The translations under genes and the position numbers were made by a program. A stretch of DNA of 64,000 nucleotides. Source: Halichondria panicea. Lineage: Eukaryota > Porifera > Demospongiae > Suberitida > Halichondriidae. Shown here one piece after another: positions 34,940-46,700 of this stretch. Below the pieces are notes generated by a model. That model saw nothing but the letters and a program-made list of their open reading frames with translations. It had not been told where the DNA came from and made no database searches. Within the stretch, counting starts at the first letter, position 1. Every line of letters begins with the position of its first letter. The DNA lies in assembly GCF_963675165.1 (NCBI RefSeq), contig NC_087382.1:5123963-5187962 (forward strand), written 5' to 3'.

Positions 34940-36703
34940 CTAGCCTCGATCCCAGGCCGAGTTTTCGCTTTTATAACGGTTAGGCAAACAACTGGGCCTG
35001 GTACTAGTTGTCTGCGCATGCGTCAAATTTTCATTGTATATTTGTGGTCGGCAAAAATATTTAATAAATCAATAATGGAAATTTGTACACAGAAAATGCA
35101 CAGAGTGAGTACACAAAAGATGCACATAGGGAGCTGCTTCACAAAGGCCTGGGGAGTTGCCAGTTGTGCTGCAGCACAATTACAGTGACCCAGGGCAACT
35201 TCAGGATGATTGAATGCCTTCAAATTACATTTCAAAAAGATTTAGCAGGCTGCTGGACTTCTGTGATTCTAGGCCCCAACTCGTAACTCAGTTAAATTTT
35301 GCTTGAGAAAACGTAGATTCTCTTGATGTCTCTGAGCTACCCAGCAACGCTCGAATGAGCAGGTCATACTCCAGTCCTGTGAGTATAGGACAATATTAAA
35401 AAAAACCAAAGACGGTTAAACCCTTACCTCAAACTGTCCAGTCTCGTCCGTTAGTATAGCCAAGAGGAGCACTGTTGGGATAGCTGGATATTAGCCATTG
35501 CTCCTAGATCCTGTACAGAGAAGTAGACATTTTAAATAATTATGTGTCAGGGGCGGATCCAGAGGTAGTTCGTTGGGTTCGTACGAACTACCCTTCCAGC
35601 TAGTCTTGACATTACTAAGTCTAGCTAACTGTACTGACAAAGTCGTACAAAGTTCTCTCCGTATAATAAAAGGGTGGGGCTGGTTCCTCTGCATAATAAA
35701 AGGGTGGGGCTGGGTCTCTCTGTATAATAAAAGGGTGGGGCTGGTTCTCTCTGCATAACAAGTAGAGGGTGGGGCTGGCTACTGCAGCCACATTGATTTG
35801 CACCGTGGTCAAGTGATAAATTATTATATATAGCCATGAATCCTTGGTTTAAGAAGAGGAAAGTTTCAGGTAAGGGAGAGTGCATGGCACTGCATATTGA
35901 ATGACACTGCATACTTACATGTATAATTGCTATAATCATTAATAAATTGATGGTTAAGTTCTACACGTCTACAGCCAAGTCTCCTCTTCACCAGTACTAT
36001 CTCTCCTCCAGTCACAAAACCATCTCTCCTGTGTTACAAATTTTTTGAAGATAGAAAGTGATTAATTAGTAGGCGTGGCACGTCAAAATGGGGCGTGGTC
36101 TTCAAAAATTTCGGCGCTGCGCGCCGGGTGAATTTCTTGTCCGCGAGAAAGTACTATAAGAACCCCCCTTTCTTAAATCCTGGATCCGCCCCTGTGTGTA
36201 GATCTATACATATTAAATTTCTCGATTATAGTGTCATTGTCGACGAGCTGATGATGGCAGCACCAAGTTCTCTAGCTCACACTCTTCACTTGATCCACCA
36301 TATTAATGATGAAACTATATATAGTCTACCTACGTACCGGTAGATCTTGCCAAACATGAACAACACTTGATAGCATAGCCATAGGGCCCACACAAAAATA
36401 TCTGACCTTAACAAGCTTGACAAAGCTTTATACCTCTTCCCTTGTTGTTCAGTCTTCAGAATAAGCTTCAGAGAAGAGAGAAGCTTCAACTAAGAGCCAT
36501 TCCAATCGATTTCAATAATGATAAAACGGAAACTGACTTCTAGTACACGATAGTACACGAATATAAATGTCACGAAAGTGAACGAGAATATCCATTCATC
36601 AGAATCTGACAAACGACTGACGCATGCGCAGACAACTAGTACCAGGCCCAGTTGTTCGCCTAACCGTTATAAAAGCGAAAACTCGGCCTGGGATCGAGGC
36701 TAG
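34940..36703. mobile_element. Non-autonomous DNA transposon with about 85-bp terminal inverted repeats and 8-bp target duplication
   Basis: Both ends read CTAGCCTCGATCCCAGGCC inward and stay nearly identical for about 85 bp. The flanks are TACTGCTT at 34932-34939 and 36704-36711, an exact 8-bp duplication. That length fits hAT or P-type insertion (established knowledge). No transposase reading frame survives. A second element (35548-36194) is nested inside. Confidence 0.88.
35548..36194. mobile_element. Nested hAT-like non-autonomous element
   Basis: Starts CAGGGGCGGATCCAGAGG and ends AATCCTGGATCCGCCCCTG, the typical hAT-type end. The flanks share only TGTGT on each side. It carries three tandem units of about 38 bp (AATAAAAGGGTGGGGCTGG, 35664-35773). 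No transposase. Confidence 0.8.
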
Positions 36704-36749
36704 TACTGCTTCATGATGTCCGTCTTGCATGCCATGGTTTCTGCCTGCA

Positions 36750-36755
36750 TATAAA
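36750..36755 (+). promoter_or_regulatory. Candidate TATA box
   Basis: TATAAA 62 bases before the ATG at 36817 of the secreted NLP/Vps62-like gene, at a sensible distance for initiation near 36780. Confidence 0.5.
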
Positions 36756-36816
36756 CCGAGGCTCGTGCAGCTGTTTCAGTTATCCTACTCTTGCAGTGAT
36801 TACACAAGGATAGAGA

Positions 36817-37552
36817 ATGAAGCAGACAACTGGAGTTTACACTGTTCTACTAGCAACATTTGTTAGCATTGTGTGCTGCTCTCAACACAAACGAAGCAAG
36901 CAAGTATCGCCCCATCTACAAATTCGATGGTTCAGCTTCACACTTTTGCTATCCTGATACCGCCACCAGCGGCAACGATGGCCGATGTATAACTTCTCTG
37001 AATCAACAATCTCCCGTGTACACTCAGCAGACAACCTGCGGATCTTACACAGTCTTTTCTTACAATCTTTGGTATGGAAAACAGAAACCCTGCATTGCGT
37101 TGTTTGACAAAGGCCACGGAAATGACTGGGAGCGTGTGTCTGTGTTTGTCCAAGGTGGTCAAGTCAAGAAAGTTGCTTATCATCAGCACAATGGATTCTA
37201 CACTCGTAAGCGTGGAACTTTTGAGAGAGAAGGAGAGAGGCCAATTGTCTACATTGGATTAGTTTCGCATGGTTCGTATCATCACAGATGTGATGGGAAA
37301 TGTTCTTTCATTGAGTTCTTTAAGTACGGATGCCTCGGCACTGTCAACTATTGTCAAGGTGGCTGTGGCTATTGGGACGACTTCAGAAACCCAGGACCAA
37401 CGCTCAGAGATGTTCAAGTCATGGATCTTCAACCTGGAAAAACTATCAGTGGACTAAAACGTGCAGATGGTTATACCTGCACTCAAGCTACTTGTAAGGG
37501 TACGCGTTCCCGTCTTTTAACGACATCAGGCTGTTGGCAGAACAGCCCTTAA
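36817..37552 (+). pseudogene. Secreted NPP1/NLP- or Vps62-like protein with an apparent frameshift after the signal peptide
   Basis: An ATG at 36817 opens a signal-peptide-like segment (VYTVLLATFVSIVCC), but that frame soon meets a stop. The rest of the protein, about 225 residues, continues in another frame from about 36860 to TAA 37552. The two frames overlap at 36860-36885, so a single-base difference separates them. No intron with usual borders fits. The main body shows a YRP...FDG opening, an NLW.GK segment, GHGNDWERVSVFV, VKKVAYHQHNGFY, RPIVYIGLVSHGSYHH and several Cys pairs. GH..DWE is the hallmark of NLP proteins, while VYIGLVSHGSY resembles Vps62/DUF946 proteins. Some NLPs are cytolytic; the role here is unknown. 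It could be a recent pseudogene, an allele, or an assembly error. Confidence 0.65.
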
Positions 37553-38298
37553 TGGAGAACTTATGAAGAAGTTATTCTAGAGTGACTGAATTGTAGATAA
37601 TAGATGATCAAACATTGAAAGCCTAACTTGTAGAATTTACACTATTGTGTAGATGCTTGCACCCTGACAGCAGGGTGCTTGCTTGAAATATTATGGCTAT
37701 TATAATCAGAGACTCTGTTGACTGCATGCGATATGCATGCAAGCATGACTATGCTTTGCACTCTGCACCCTATAGACCATTAGCAGCAGTGAACAGTGTC
37801 AGGAAACTGCATGTTGCAAAACTGACATGACTGAGTGGAGTAGGTGTGGTGTGTAGCAATCACCTGGTCATCCGTTTTTGCACTGTATCTTGGTCATAAT
37901 TAATTTTGATGAATTCAAGTATCATTCTGTTTCTGATGAAACCCGCATCTAACTATGGCTTCAAAATTTTTGTAGCAGTCAAAATAATTATCACTATGTT
38001 TTATCAGTGAACAATAATTATAATGCTTTTGGGGACCAGGTGAACGCGAATAGATTGCTCAGGTGGTGGAGAGCTGTCCTAGCTCTATTGTATATAGGGG
38101 TTCATGCTGTGAAAGTATTGGTACATACACTCTCAAAGTGTCCTATATTCGGAGGTTCCACTATTGTTCTTTTATAGCTATAGCTACATACGCAATAATT
38201 TGTGCAAAAATGAGTAATTTCAATGAGCATGAACTGTGAGAGTGCATATAATGCATGATGTGTACTGTGTTGTCATGGTAACGTACGTACGAGCGCAG
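37553..38298. other. Intergenic, no gene seen
   Basis: A/T-rich sequence after the NLP/Vps62-like gene. A transposon-end-like segment (TCGGAGGTTCCACT) lies near 38150 and matches an inverted relative near 10540. No exon recognised. Confidence 0.5.
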
Positions 38299-38467
38299 CT
38301 AACTGAACAGAGAATGAATTAGCAAGTCGATAGCTTTCTTCTGCTCGGGTAGTTTCTGTACAGCCAGTATTTCTGTTGTGCTGTATGGGGACCTCATCAG
38401 CGTGGGGGTGAACACTACGGCCAGGTTCTTGGAGTCCATCCTGTTCTGAGCCTTGCTTTTCTGAACA
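38299..38467 (-). CDS. Orphan C-terminal RhoGAP-domain exon
   Basis: On the minus strand, an acceptor (tccccacag) at 38468 opens a 55-codon frame ending in TAG at 38299. It carries the diagnostic RhoGAP segment NRMDSKNLAVVFTPTLMR followed by a helix ending in AIDLLIHSLF. RhoGAP domains stimulate GTP hydrolysis by Rho-family GTPases. The conserved Arg-finger half of the domain is not visible upstream, where the DNA is transposon and palindrome sequence. This may be the last exon of a gene with a long disrupted intron, or an isolated relic. The sequence just beyond the acceptor is triplicated. Confidence 0.6.
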
Positions 38468-38592
38468 CTGTGGGGATAATAGCAGTTAATTATACCATTG
38501 CTTTTCTGAACACTGTGGGGGGTAATAGCAGTTAATTATACCATTGCTTTTATAAACACTGTGGGGGTAATAGCAGTTAATTAGATCATTGC
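38448..38592. repeat. Triplicated splice-acceptor-proximal sequence, about 62-bp unit
   Basis: TTGCTTTTCTGAACACTGTG with GGG and TAATAGCAGTTAATTATACC is repeated three times from the RhoGAP exon edge outward. The exon's acceptor and first bases are therefore present in extra copies. Confidence 0.9.
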
Positions 38593-38942
38593 CTTGCTAA
38601 GAGTCATGACAACGTGATATTTGAGAAGCAGGAAACTCAATACTTGTCAGTCGGATAAAATGCAGTGAAATAGGTTAGTGCAATTTGTCATGCGTGCAAA
38701 GGTTGCATAAGCAACAGTATCATTATTAATTTTATACTGTATATAGTAAACCTCACATTAATTTTAGACTATTCACGGTATAATTATAGAAGCATGTTGG
38801 AGAACTAAGTGAACAATCTAGATAATTATTTGTTGGGAGAACTAAGTAGAACATTCATGAGTACCATCCAATTGACATTCTACTGGAGAAGTGTGAGGTG
38901 GCTGATCGTGGGCGTGCACGTCCTGTGCGGTTAATTATCGGT
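38592..38942 (+). repeat. Direct repeat flanking the large palindrome, left copy
   Basis: Begins CCTTGCTAAGAGTCATGACA and ends CACGTCCTGTGCGGTTAA. It matches 40606-40940 in the same orientation with small indels. Confidence 0.9.
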
Positions 38943-39188
38943 TCAAAAACATTCCTAGACTTCTGCACAAGCTTCACGAGAAGGAATTTGACCAGACGTT
39001 CTTTTTTCTAAAGCGTGGCCTGGACCGAGACTATATAGAGTTGTATTATAGGAAAAAATAAGTAGAACATTCTATACTTTTATTTGCTGGGAGAACTAAG
39101 TGAAACATTCATGAGTACCATCCAATTGACATTCTATACTGACCAGGTGTTGAAATACAAGTAATGCAATAGTCATGCATGACCAGCT

Positions 39189-40446
39189 ATATAGATCTAT
39201 ACAGTTCATTTAGTCTAGAGAGTAGATTACCACAAATGTGTGAGTAGTTGTACTTAAATGTAAATATATTTTGATTGGAGCATTTTTAAGAAATGGTGTT
39301 GATACCCATATGTAGATGAATGACTGAACTACAACATATCCAAAAATGTTTCCATGGAAACATAAGGTGGTGGGTTTGTGGTGATTAATAGAACAACAGC
39401 AAATTGTTATAGTGGGTAATCGGTTAGAGTAATAAAACACTAACCTTAAACAGCTAAGGTCTTAGACTTTTATCACACAATAGTTTAATGGTTTAGGTAT
39501 CCTGGCCATCCCTTTATGGGTCTTACATATGCTCACAGTGTCTATAATTCATGATTTACCGGTTTTTAGGTACACTTTTGGTTAGAGTAATATCTTCTGA
39601 ACGTTTTATAGTTTAGCTTTAAAAGTTATCTGGTAAGTTTACAAATAAATGGGCTACATTTTGATACCAAGAACATCCTATATGCTTATTCCATTGCTGA
39701 GATAACACTGAAAAGCTACATAATTTACTATTTTCTACTGTTTTGATGACATCAGCAGCTGCAAACCACAAACCAATGATGCTTTAATCAACCACACATG
39801 TAATTAGAGTGGGCGTAGAGTTATTGTACGCCCACTTACGTGGTTAATTAAAGTGTCATCGATTTGTGGTTAGCAGCTTGTGATGTCATCAAAACGGTAG
39901 AAAATAGTAGAATATGTAGTTTTTCAGTGATATCTCAACAATGGAATAAGCATAGAGGATGTTCTTGGTATCAAAATGTAGCCCTTTTATCTGTAAACTT
40001 ACTACAGAAATTTGAAAGCTAAGCTATTAATTTTTCAAAAGTTATTACTCTAACCAAAAGTGTACCTGAAAACCAGTAAATCATGAATTATAAACACTGT
40101 GAACATTTGTAACACCCATAAAGGAATGGCCAGGATACCCAAACCATTGAACAATTATGTGATGAAGTCTAGGACCTTAGCTGTACAAGATTACTGTTTT
40201 ATTACTCTAACAGATTACCCACTATAACAATTTGCTGTTGTTCTATTAATCCCCACAAACCCACCACCTTATGTTTCCATGAAAACATTTTTGGATATGT
40301 TGTAGTTCAGTCATTCATCTACACATAGGTATCAACAACATTTCTTAGAAATGCTCCAATCAAAAGATATTTACATTTAAGTACAACTACTCACACATTT
40401 GTGGTAATCTACTCTCTAGACTAAATGAACTGTATATAGATGTGCA
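39189..40446. mobile_element. Large near-perfect palindrome (foldback element), arms of about 620 bp
   Basis: Left arm starts near CTATACAGTTCATTTAGTCT (39197) and is mirrored by AGACTAAATGAACTGTATAT near 40418-40437. The centre is AGTGGGCGTAGAG/TACGCCCACT at about 39808-39836. Mismatches are sparse along both arms. No conserved reading frame. Long arms with almost no loop fit foldback-type DNA elements; the superfamily is unknown. Confidence 0.9.
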
Positions 40447-40605
40447 TGAATGGCATGCAATCAATTAGTGACTCCATTATCTCTGGTATGTGCCTGCTTA
40501 GTGCAATAAAGACATTTGCTCAATCATCTCTATCCTCTTCTGACCTCTAATTAGCTTTATTACTACAGTACAATTAGATAAATATGTGTTTGGTAAAAAT
40601 TAATG

Positions 40606-40940
40606 TGCCTTGCTAAGAGTCATGACAACGTGACATTTGAGAAGCAGGAAACTTAATACTTGTCAGTCGGACAAAATGCAGTGAAATAGGTTAGTGCAAT
40701 TTGTCATGCGTGCGAAGGTTGCATAAGCAACAGTATCTGTTCATTATTTATACTGCTGTATAGTAAACCTCACATTAATTTTAGAGTATATTTGAGAACT
40801 AAGTGAGCATTCTAGATAACTTTTTGCTTTAATTTGTTGGGAGAACTAAGTGGAACATTCATGAGTACCATCCAATTGACATTCTACTGGGGAAGTGTGA
40901 GATGGCTGATCGTGGGCGTGCACGTCCTGTGCGGTTAACA
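40606..40940 (+). repeat. Direct repeat flanking the large palindrome, right copy
   Basis: Same sequence as 38592-38942. It continues into CATTTTGCTCGCTTTTATTA, which has relatives at 33472 and 33845. Confidence 0.9.
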
Positions 40941-41149
40941 TTTTGCTCGCTTTTATTAGACAACGAAGCTTTAACACCGAAAGCTGCCACTATTAAAAGT
41001 ACTAACTTGTTGTGTGGAGGCTGTAAACGCAGTGCTAGAACATCCAGGTAAGCAGACCTAGTTACAAGCTTGTTCATCAAAATCTGCCACTATTTAAATC
41101 AAGATATTGTTGTGTGAAGGCTATCCATGCTGTAAACGCAGTGCTGTGG

Positions 41150-41277
41150 CATCCAGGTGAGTAGAAAAGCCGATCACAAACAAACAAACAAACCAACAGA
41201 GACTACTATACCCGTGGCCGCCCATGCGCGCCTCGGGTAAAAACTATAACCCGTGGCCGCCCACGCGCCTCGGGTTA
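41150..41277. repeat. Dispersed element with ACCCGTGGC...CGCCTCGGGT palindrome (second copy)
   Basis: Matches 33640-33745, with the GC-rich palindromic block itself present twice (41210-41239 and 41249-41275). Confidence 0.75.
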
Positions 41278-41599
41278 ATAATTATAGTACTATTGTACTA
41301 TAATACCGTATGTAGAGGGTTAATATTTAATTATTATGTAATTATTGCCCATTCTGGCAATTAAGGATCTGGTGTAAATTAACTACATGTACATGTATTA
41401 GATTTTATAAGGTTTTGCGATTTTATTGTTGCATGCAAAGTGATTAAATTAAGTTCGCATATATTGGATGATCGCAAAAGTATATAAATACTGTACATGC
41501 ATATGTGACTTATTGAGCTCTTTAGCAGTGAATCAGCCGGCATAAAAATTATAAGGTGATATTAATACATGAATCAGAGGACAGCCATATGCATGCATC

Positions 41600-41690
41600 C
41601 CTTGGGACCATGCAGCTTGGCCGGAATAGCGAGGTGGCTGCATCTCAGGAAATAGCCGCGGCTTAAAAACGACCTTACCTAGAATCTAAT
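41600..41690. repeat. Fragment of pogo/Tigger-like MITE (GGAATAGCGAGGTGGC family)
   Basis: CTTGGGACCATGCAGCTTGG with CCGGAATAGCGAGGTGGCTG matches the inverse of 57523-57632. Related ends occur at 42849-43002. Confidence 0.7.
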
Positions 41691-41835
41691 GACTACTTTT
41701 GCGGTTCTTGTCTCGAGGATAATGAATCATTCTGTTCTCTATTTAAGTGTAATTCAATTTTATTTGCTAAACCACACCCAAAACGTCATATCCGGCCGTA
41801 ATATACGTATAAAATTACATTGAAAACCTTGTTTG

Positions 41836-42836
41836 TATGGAACGCCGTTTGCGACAAAATTCAGGCAAAATTTGATAGGCGTGTGCATCCAATATAAAAT
41901 CGATTTTTGAAGATCGATTTTTAATAATAAATTTTTTACTGTTGATTTTCGATTTACACGTGAACGATCTTTGACAATCGATCTGATAATCGATTCGATT
42001 TTTGATAATCGATTTTTGATAATCGATTATTGAAATTCGATTTTTGATAATCGATTATTGAAATTCAATAATCATAATAGATTTTTGAAAATCGATTACA
42101 AAAATCACAATTGATTGATACTAGCCTCGAATCCAGGCCGATTAAAATGGATTCAAGGCTACAGTTAGGCCGCCCTTGAAACTCAGAACATGCACAAACC
42201 CCTTCTCCGCGGCCTGGAATCAAAGCTTGGCTTGGTTAGCTATCTCACATGATAGACTATAACGCAAAAGCGAAACATTATTGTTTTTTGGAACCATTAA
42301 AAAGGAGGGCCGTAAGTCACAGTAAAAATCATTAATTTTAGTTGGTGCTATCTTATTTAGTTCCTTCGTGCACCCATTTTTGTATGCTTTCTCGCCAGTA
42401 TACTGTTTTATTTGGCCATGTTGTGTGTGCTTAGAGAGCTGAGAAAGAGTTTGGTGATTCCAGATAGAATAGAAGTCATAAATAGTGGCTTCTTCAATGC
42501 AAAATGTCTCTAAAGATAGTATCACGTGATACAGCTTTAGACAGGGGGCCCCCCCAGCCCCCTTCAGAGCAGTTCTAAAATCGATTATCAAAAATCGAAT
42601 TTCAATAATCGATTATCAAAAATCGATTATCAAAAATCGATTATCAAAAATCGAATTCTGATTATCAAAAATCAAAAATCGATTATCAGATCGATTGTCA
42701 AAGATCGTTACAGTGTAAATCGAAAATCAACTGTAAAAAATCGATTATTAAAAATCGATCTTCAAAAATCGATTTTATATTGGATGCACACGCCTATCAC
42801 ATTCTGCCTGAATTTTGTCGCAAACGGCGTTCCATA
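41836..42836. mobile_element. 1-kb element with about 250-bp inverted repeats rich in ATCGATT motifs
   Basis: TATGGAACGCCGTTTGCGAC on the left is answered by GTCGCAAACGGCGTTCCATA on the right. Inward, both arms become arrays of AATCGATTATCAAAAATCGA-type units. The centre holds a minus-strand open frame of 123 codons (42220-42591) without recognisable domain, and an internal CTAGCCTCGAATCCAGGCC fragment resembling the ends of the 34940-36703 element. Confidence 0.88.
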
Positions 42837-42848
42837 CGTTTGGGACAG

Positions 42849-43002
42849 ACAGCACTGGCCGGTAAACGGAATAGCGAGTGGCCGTACTTCAGGGTGAGTT
42901 TTGTGTAGTAAACATATAGCTAGCATTCCGTGTCAAGCCAAATGGCCGGTATATCGAGGTGGCCGTACTTCAGAGAGCCGGAATAGCGAGAGTCTACTGT
43001 AT
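42849..43002. repeat. Degenerate pogo/Tigger-like fragments
   Basis: GGAATAGCGAG-TGGCCGTACTTCA occurs twice, and the segment ends GGAATAGCGAGAGTCTACTG-TA, similar to the end at 57618-57632. Confidence 0.6.
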
Positions 43003-43460
43003 AATTATGCTTAATTTTGGAGAACTTTATAATTGTATTCCGATCGATCATCTACTTAGTTTACAATGTAGCTATAGCTCTATAGCTTTCTCTAATCATT
43101 ATGCGTTACAATAATTATTATATAGTCCAATAATTATAGTCTCGTAGGCCGTACAATGATTCTTGATATCCTTTATGAGGGCCTGATTGTACAATGAACA
43201 TGCAGTACATGCAGGCAGTGTAGCTTGTAAACTTTAACAATGGCGGACGATTGTAAACGACGCCCCTTTTGAATGCTTGCGATACATACATTTTGTGTGG
43301 AAATTCTTAAAATTCCAGAACTCGACACGAAAACTTGGCTATATTAATCACCATACGTACGTAGTATCAGTTTTTGAAGTATCGCCCGCGAGACTATATA
43401 TAATATTGATTATGGGGTACCATGGGAACGATAGAATGCTCACATTTTGAGCTATAATTA

Positions 43461-43692
43461 TACCGTATAGCGTGCTATAATTATTTCGAGGGTATGAAGT
43501 TCGCGGGGTTTTCGCTGATCCAGCAATGGACTAGCATTTACCGCGAACATTTATATCCACGAATTAATATTGAACATGCAGCATGCATGCAGAAAGGCTG
43601 CTATTCAGCGAAAATTAAATCTGCGATAACATTTCTAACGGTCATTCCACAAACTTTTTATCGGTATACCATCGAAATATACCCGATACATA
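43461..43692. repeat. MITE, TACCGTATAGCGGGTA family (copy 5, diverged)
   Basis: TACCGTATAGCGTGC with TTTCGAGGGTATGAAG on the left; CATCGAAATATACCCGATAC on the right. It lies just 3' of the large beta-helix gene. Confidence 0.8.
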
Positions 43693-43775
43693 ATTATAAT
43701 GATAAAAAATTATACTAACTCTCATTATAATAATATGTACAAAACATCAATCCTCCAAATAAATAATTCTTCAAT

Positions 43776-46700
43776 TTACAGTGTTATATTTTTGAATTCA
43801 ACCACTGTATGTGTTACTCTGACCTTCGATCGAAATTCAGAAGAAGGGCCTATTATGTAGTCACCTTCAACCACTGGGGAAAGGTCATCAATGTACGACA
43901 GTCTCAGCTGAGCAGATGTCATGGTTTTTCCGTCTCCATCGACATAAGAGTGGTACTCGGAACTTGCTGGTAGGTCGAGAGCATTGGCATTGATCGTTTC
44001 ATGGGATTTGTTCGTTTCTTGTCCATTCAAATTTTGAGATTGCCTTTTGTCACGAGCTACATTTCTCACGGAATGTGATAGCTTCTGGAAGATACCGGTT
44101 TTCTTGAGAATAAACTCGTAAACATGGTAGCCAATAACAAACACGAGAAAGAGAACGAATGTGATGCCCACAGAAATATTAGATAAGGCATAACCAGTGC
44201 TATTCACAGTTTTGATGTTAGTGTACAAAGTGCCAAATGCTAGGAAAATTAGATTGAGTAGAAACAATGTTTCAGCAAACTCATTCCACCATTTTTTGTA
44301 CACTCTTATCCGCATTGCTTTGAATACAATAATTCCCACTGGCAAGCAGCCAGCTGATATAACAGGTAGGTATGGGTTTGGTGAGAATGAAGTCACTAGA
44401 TTGTGGATAATCAGAGCTAAGAGGAGCAATCCCACCCAGTAGCGATGCTTGGGAGTAAATGGAGCGTGGTATGCGTCCATGAAGCCAATGTACTTTGTGT
44501 TTTTGGTCCATTTCATGAGCTTCCGTTCAGAACAGAGAGGAAACCATTGTCCAAAGAACAGCAGTACAGTAAACAATCCACCAGCAGCAAGGATTATGAT
44601 AGCAGCAACAAACTGAGGAATGTGTTCACGACTGAAGTAGCGCACGTTACCATTATAGGACCAAACCATTCCATGGGAAGAGTCTAAAACTGTGGACTGC
44701 AATGCAGCAATGATAAACCGTAAAAGTTTGGAATAAGAGAGTAGGATGAGTGTGCCTAAAGCAGCAACTGGGTTCCTGTTGGAGAGGAGCTTTGAAAATG
44801 AGTCAAAGTACTTGCTCAAAATGATTATTAAAAAGATCAGAAGAAACAAGTAAGCTGGGAAGACAAGTTGAAAAAGAACTTTCGCTTGAGAGTTCATTCC
44901 ATCGTAAAAGCATGTCTCAATTCCCAAGTCAAGATTGATCCAATGTATGAAAACTTTCAAAAACTTTGAGGTGTCGCGTGGTAGAAACAATGCTCTATTT
45001 GCTGCAACTATATTCGCGTAAAAAACGAGTCCATGTATTGTCCCAGTAGCTATGGTGATATTAAGCAGGAGAATGAATGCAACCAGTGCTACACCTAATA
45101 CAGCAAAAGGAATTAACAAGGAGAGGAAGAGATTTGAGCATTCCAAACATTTTGACGTACCTAAAACAAGACTGAGTCCCTCTTCACATTCTCCACACAA
45201 GACACCACTTCGATTGTAGTCACACTGTCTGTCTATCTCATTTTGATTGCCAAGAACAACATCGAATGGTTTCTCAACACAATAATCAAATGGACAGTCG
45301 CTAACTATGTAGCTTGTCATATTGAGTGTTGTGCTAATATCAACTCCTATCCATATGTTAGTTTCAAGTCGAACTGTTTCTTGATCATGAGAACATTCGG
45401 AGATTTGATGTTGTTGTAAATCTGGATCACAGTCACAAATGCATTCGATTGTATCATTGGTTTGTTGGAATCCAACAGGACAAGTACAAGGAAGAAATGT
45501 AATACTTATACTCTGTGTTGATTTTCCAAGATTAGCACAGGGACCATCAGCATAGAGTTCCACTTGAGCAGCGCTGTCTTGTGAGAATACATTGTACTCT
45601 ATTTCTGTGCACTGATTGCCAACTCTTTGTTCTGTCTGTCCTTCTTTGAGACGACCAACACCACTTTTAGAGATAACAGAGCTTCGAATTGTAGCATTAA
45701 CTGGATTACCAACTTGATCAACAGCCATAACATTAATTTTTAGCACACCTCCTCTGATAATCACACTACTTTTCTCGGATCCATTACATAAACTTACTTC
45801 AACCGGGTCTGAAGCAACTGATAAATTACTCGAAAAATTGACAGTGTTTCTAAAGTATTCCAATCCATTTGAAGCTGTATAGAATTCTGCGAAAGGGTTG
45901 AGTGTGCACCTATCCAGAAGACCTCCATACACATTTGATCCAAACTTGGCTGTATTATTTGTGAGGAATGTGTTTACAAAAACTGTGCCATTATAAGGAG
46001 TCAAGTCATACAAATTGAGAGTTTGAATGAAGCATTCGGAGAAAACACTCTGAGCCAATTCGTTGGTGATCCCACCTCTACAAGTACCACCGATTTCTGT
46101 ACTATCATCAACGTATATACCTCCACCATGTCCGGAATGAGCTGTATTATTTCCCATGTGTAGCATTACATATATTCCACTAGTCGTGTCTTCATTCCAT
46201 TGCTTGAATATTTGTACTTTGGAACTTTGCTGTAAGTAAATTCCCCCGCCATTAGACATCGCATTGTTCCTATCCACGTATAAGAAGAAATGAAGAATTG
46301 TGACGGTTGATGCAATAGCGAAGATACCCCCACCGTTACGATAAGCTGTGTTACTTGTGATCATACTTGTTCTAGTCTCATCTAGACCTGATTCGAATTT
46401 AATACTGCTTAGGTAAGCGAAAATACCTCCACCATTACTCGCAGTATTGAAAGATATTTGAACTGGATAATGAACAAATAACGTGGTTTCTCTCAGAAAT
46501 ATTCCTCCTCCAAAATTAGCTTTGTTGTTGACAATTAAAACTTTTCCAATTTCAGCGTTAAAATAGATTTGGCTCTGTACAGCAAAGATGGCTCCACCAA
46601 GATTGCCGTGATTATTATTGAGTTTTGTTGGTCCATCAAATCTAACTACACAGTTAAGAGCATATATGGAGCTGTTGCTGTTGTCGCTGATAACATTGGT

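Noticed and set aside
42220..42591. 123-codon minus-strand open frame in the ATCGATT element
   Set aside because: No signal peptide, domain or transposase motif. Kept only as a note within the mobile element.
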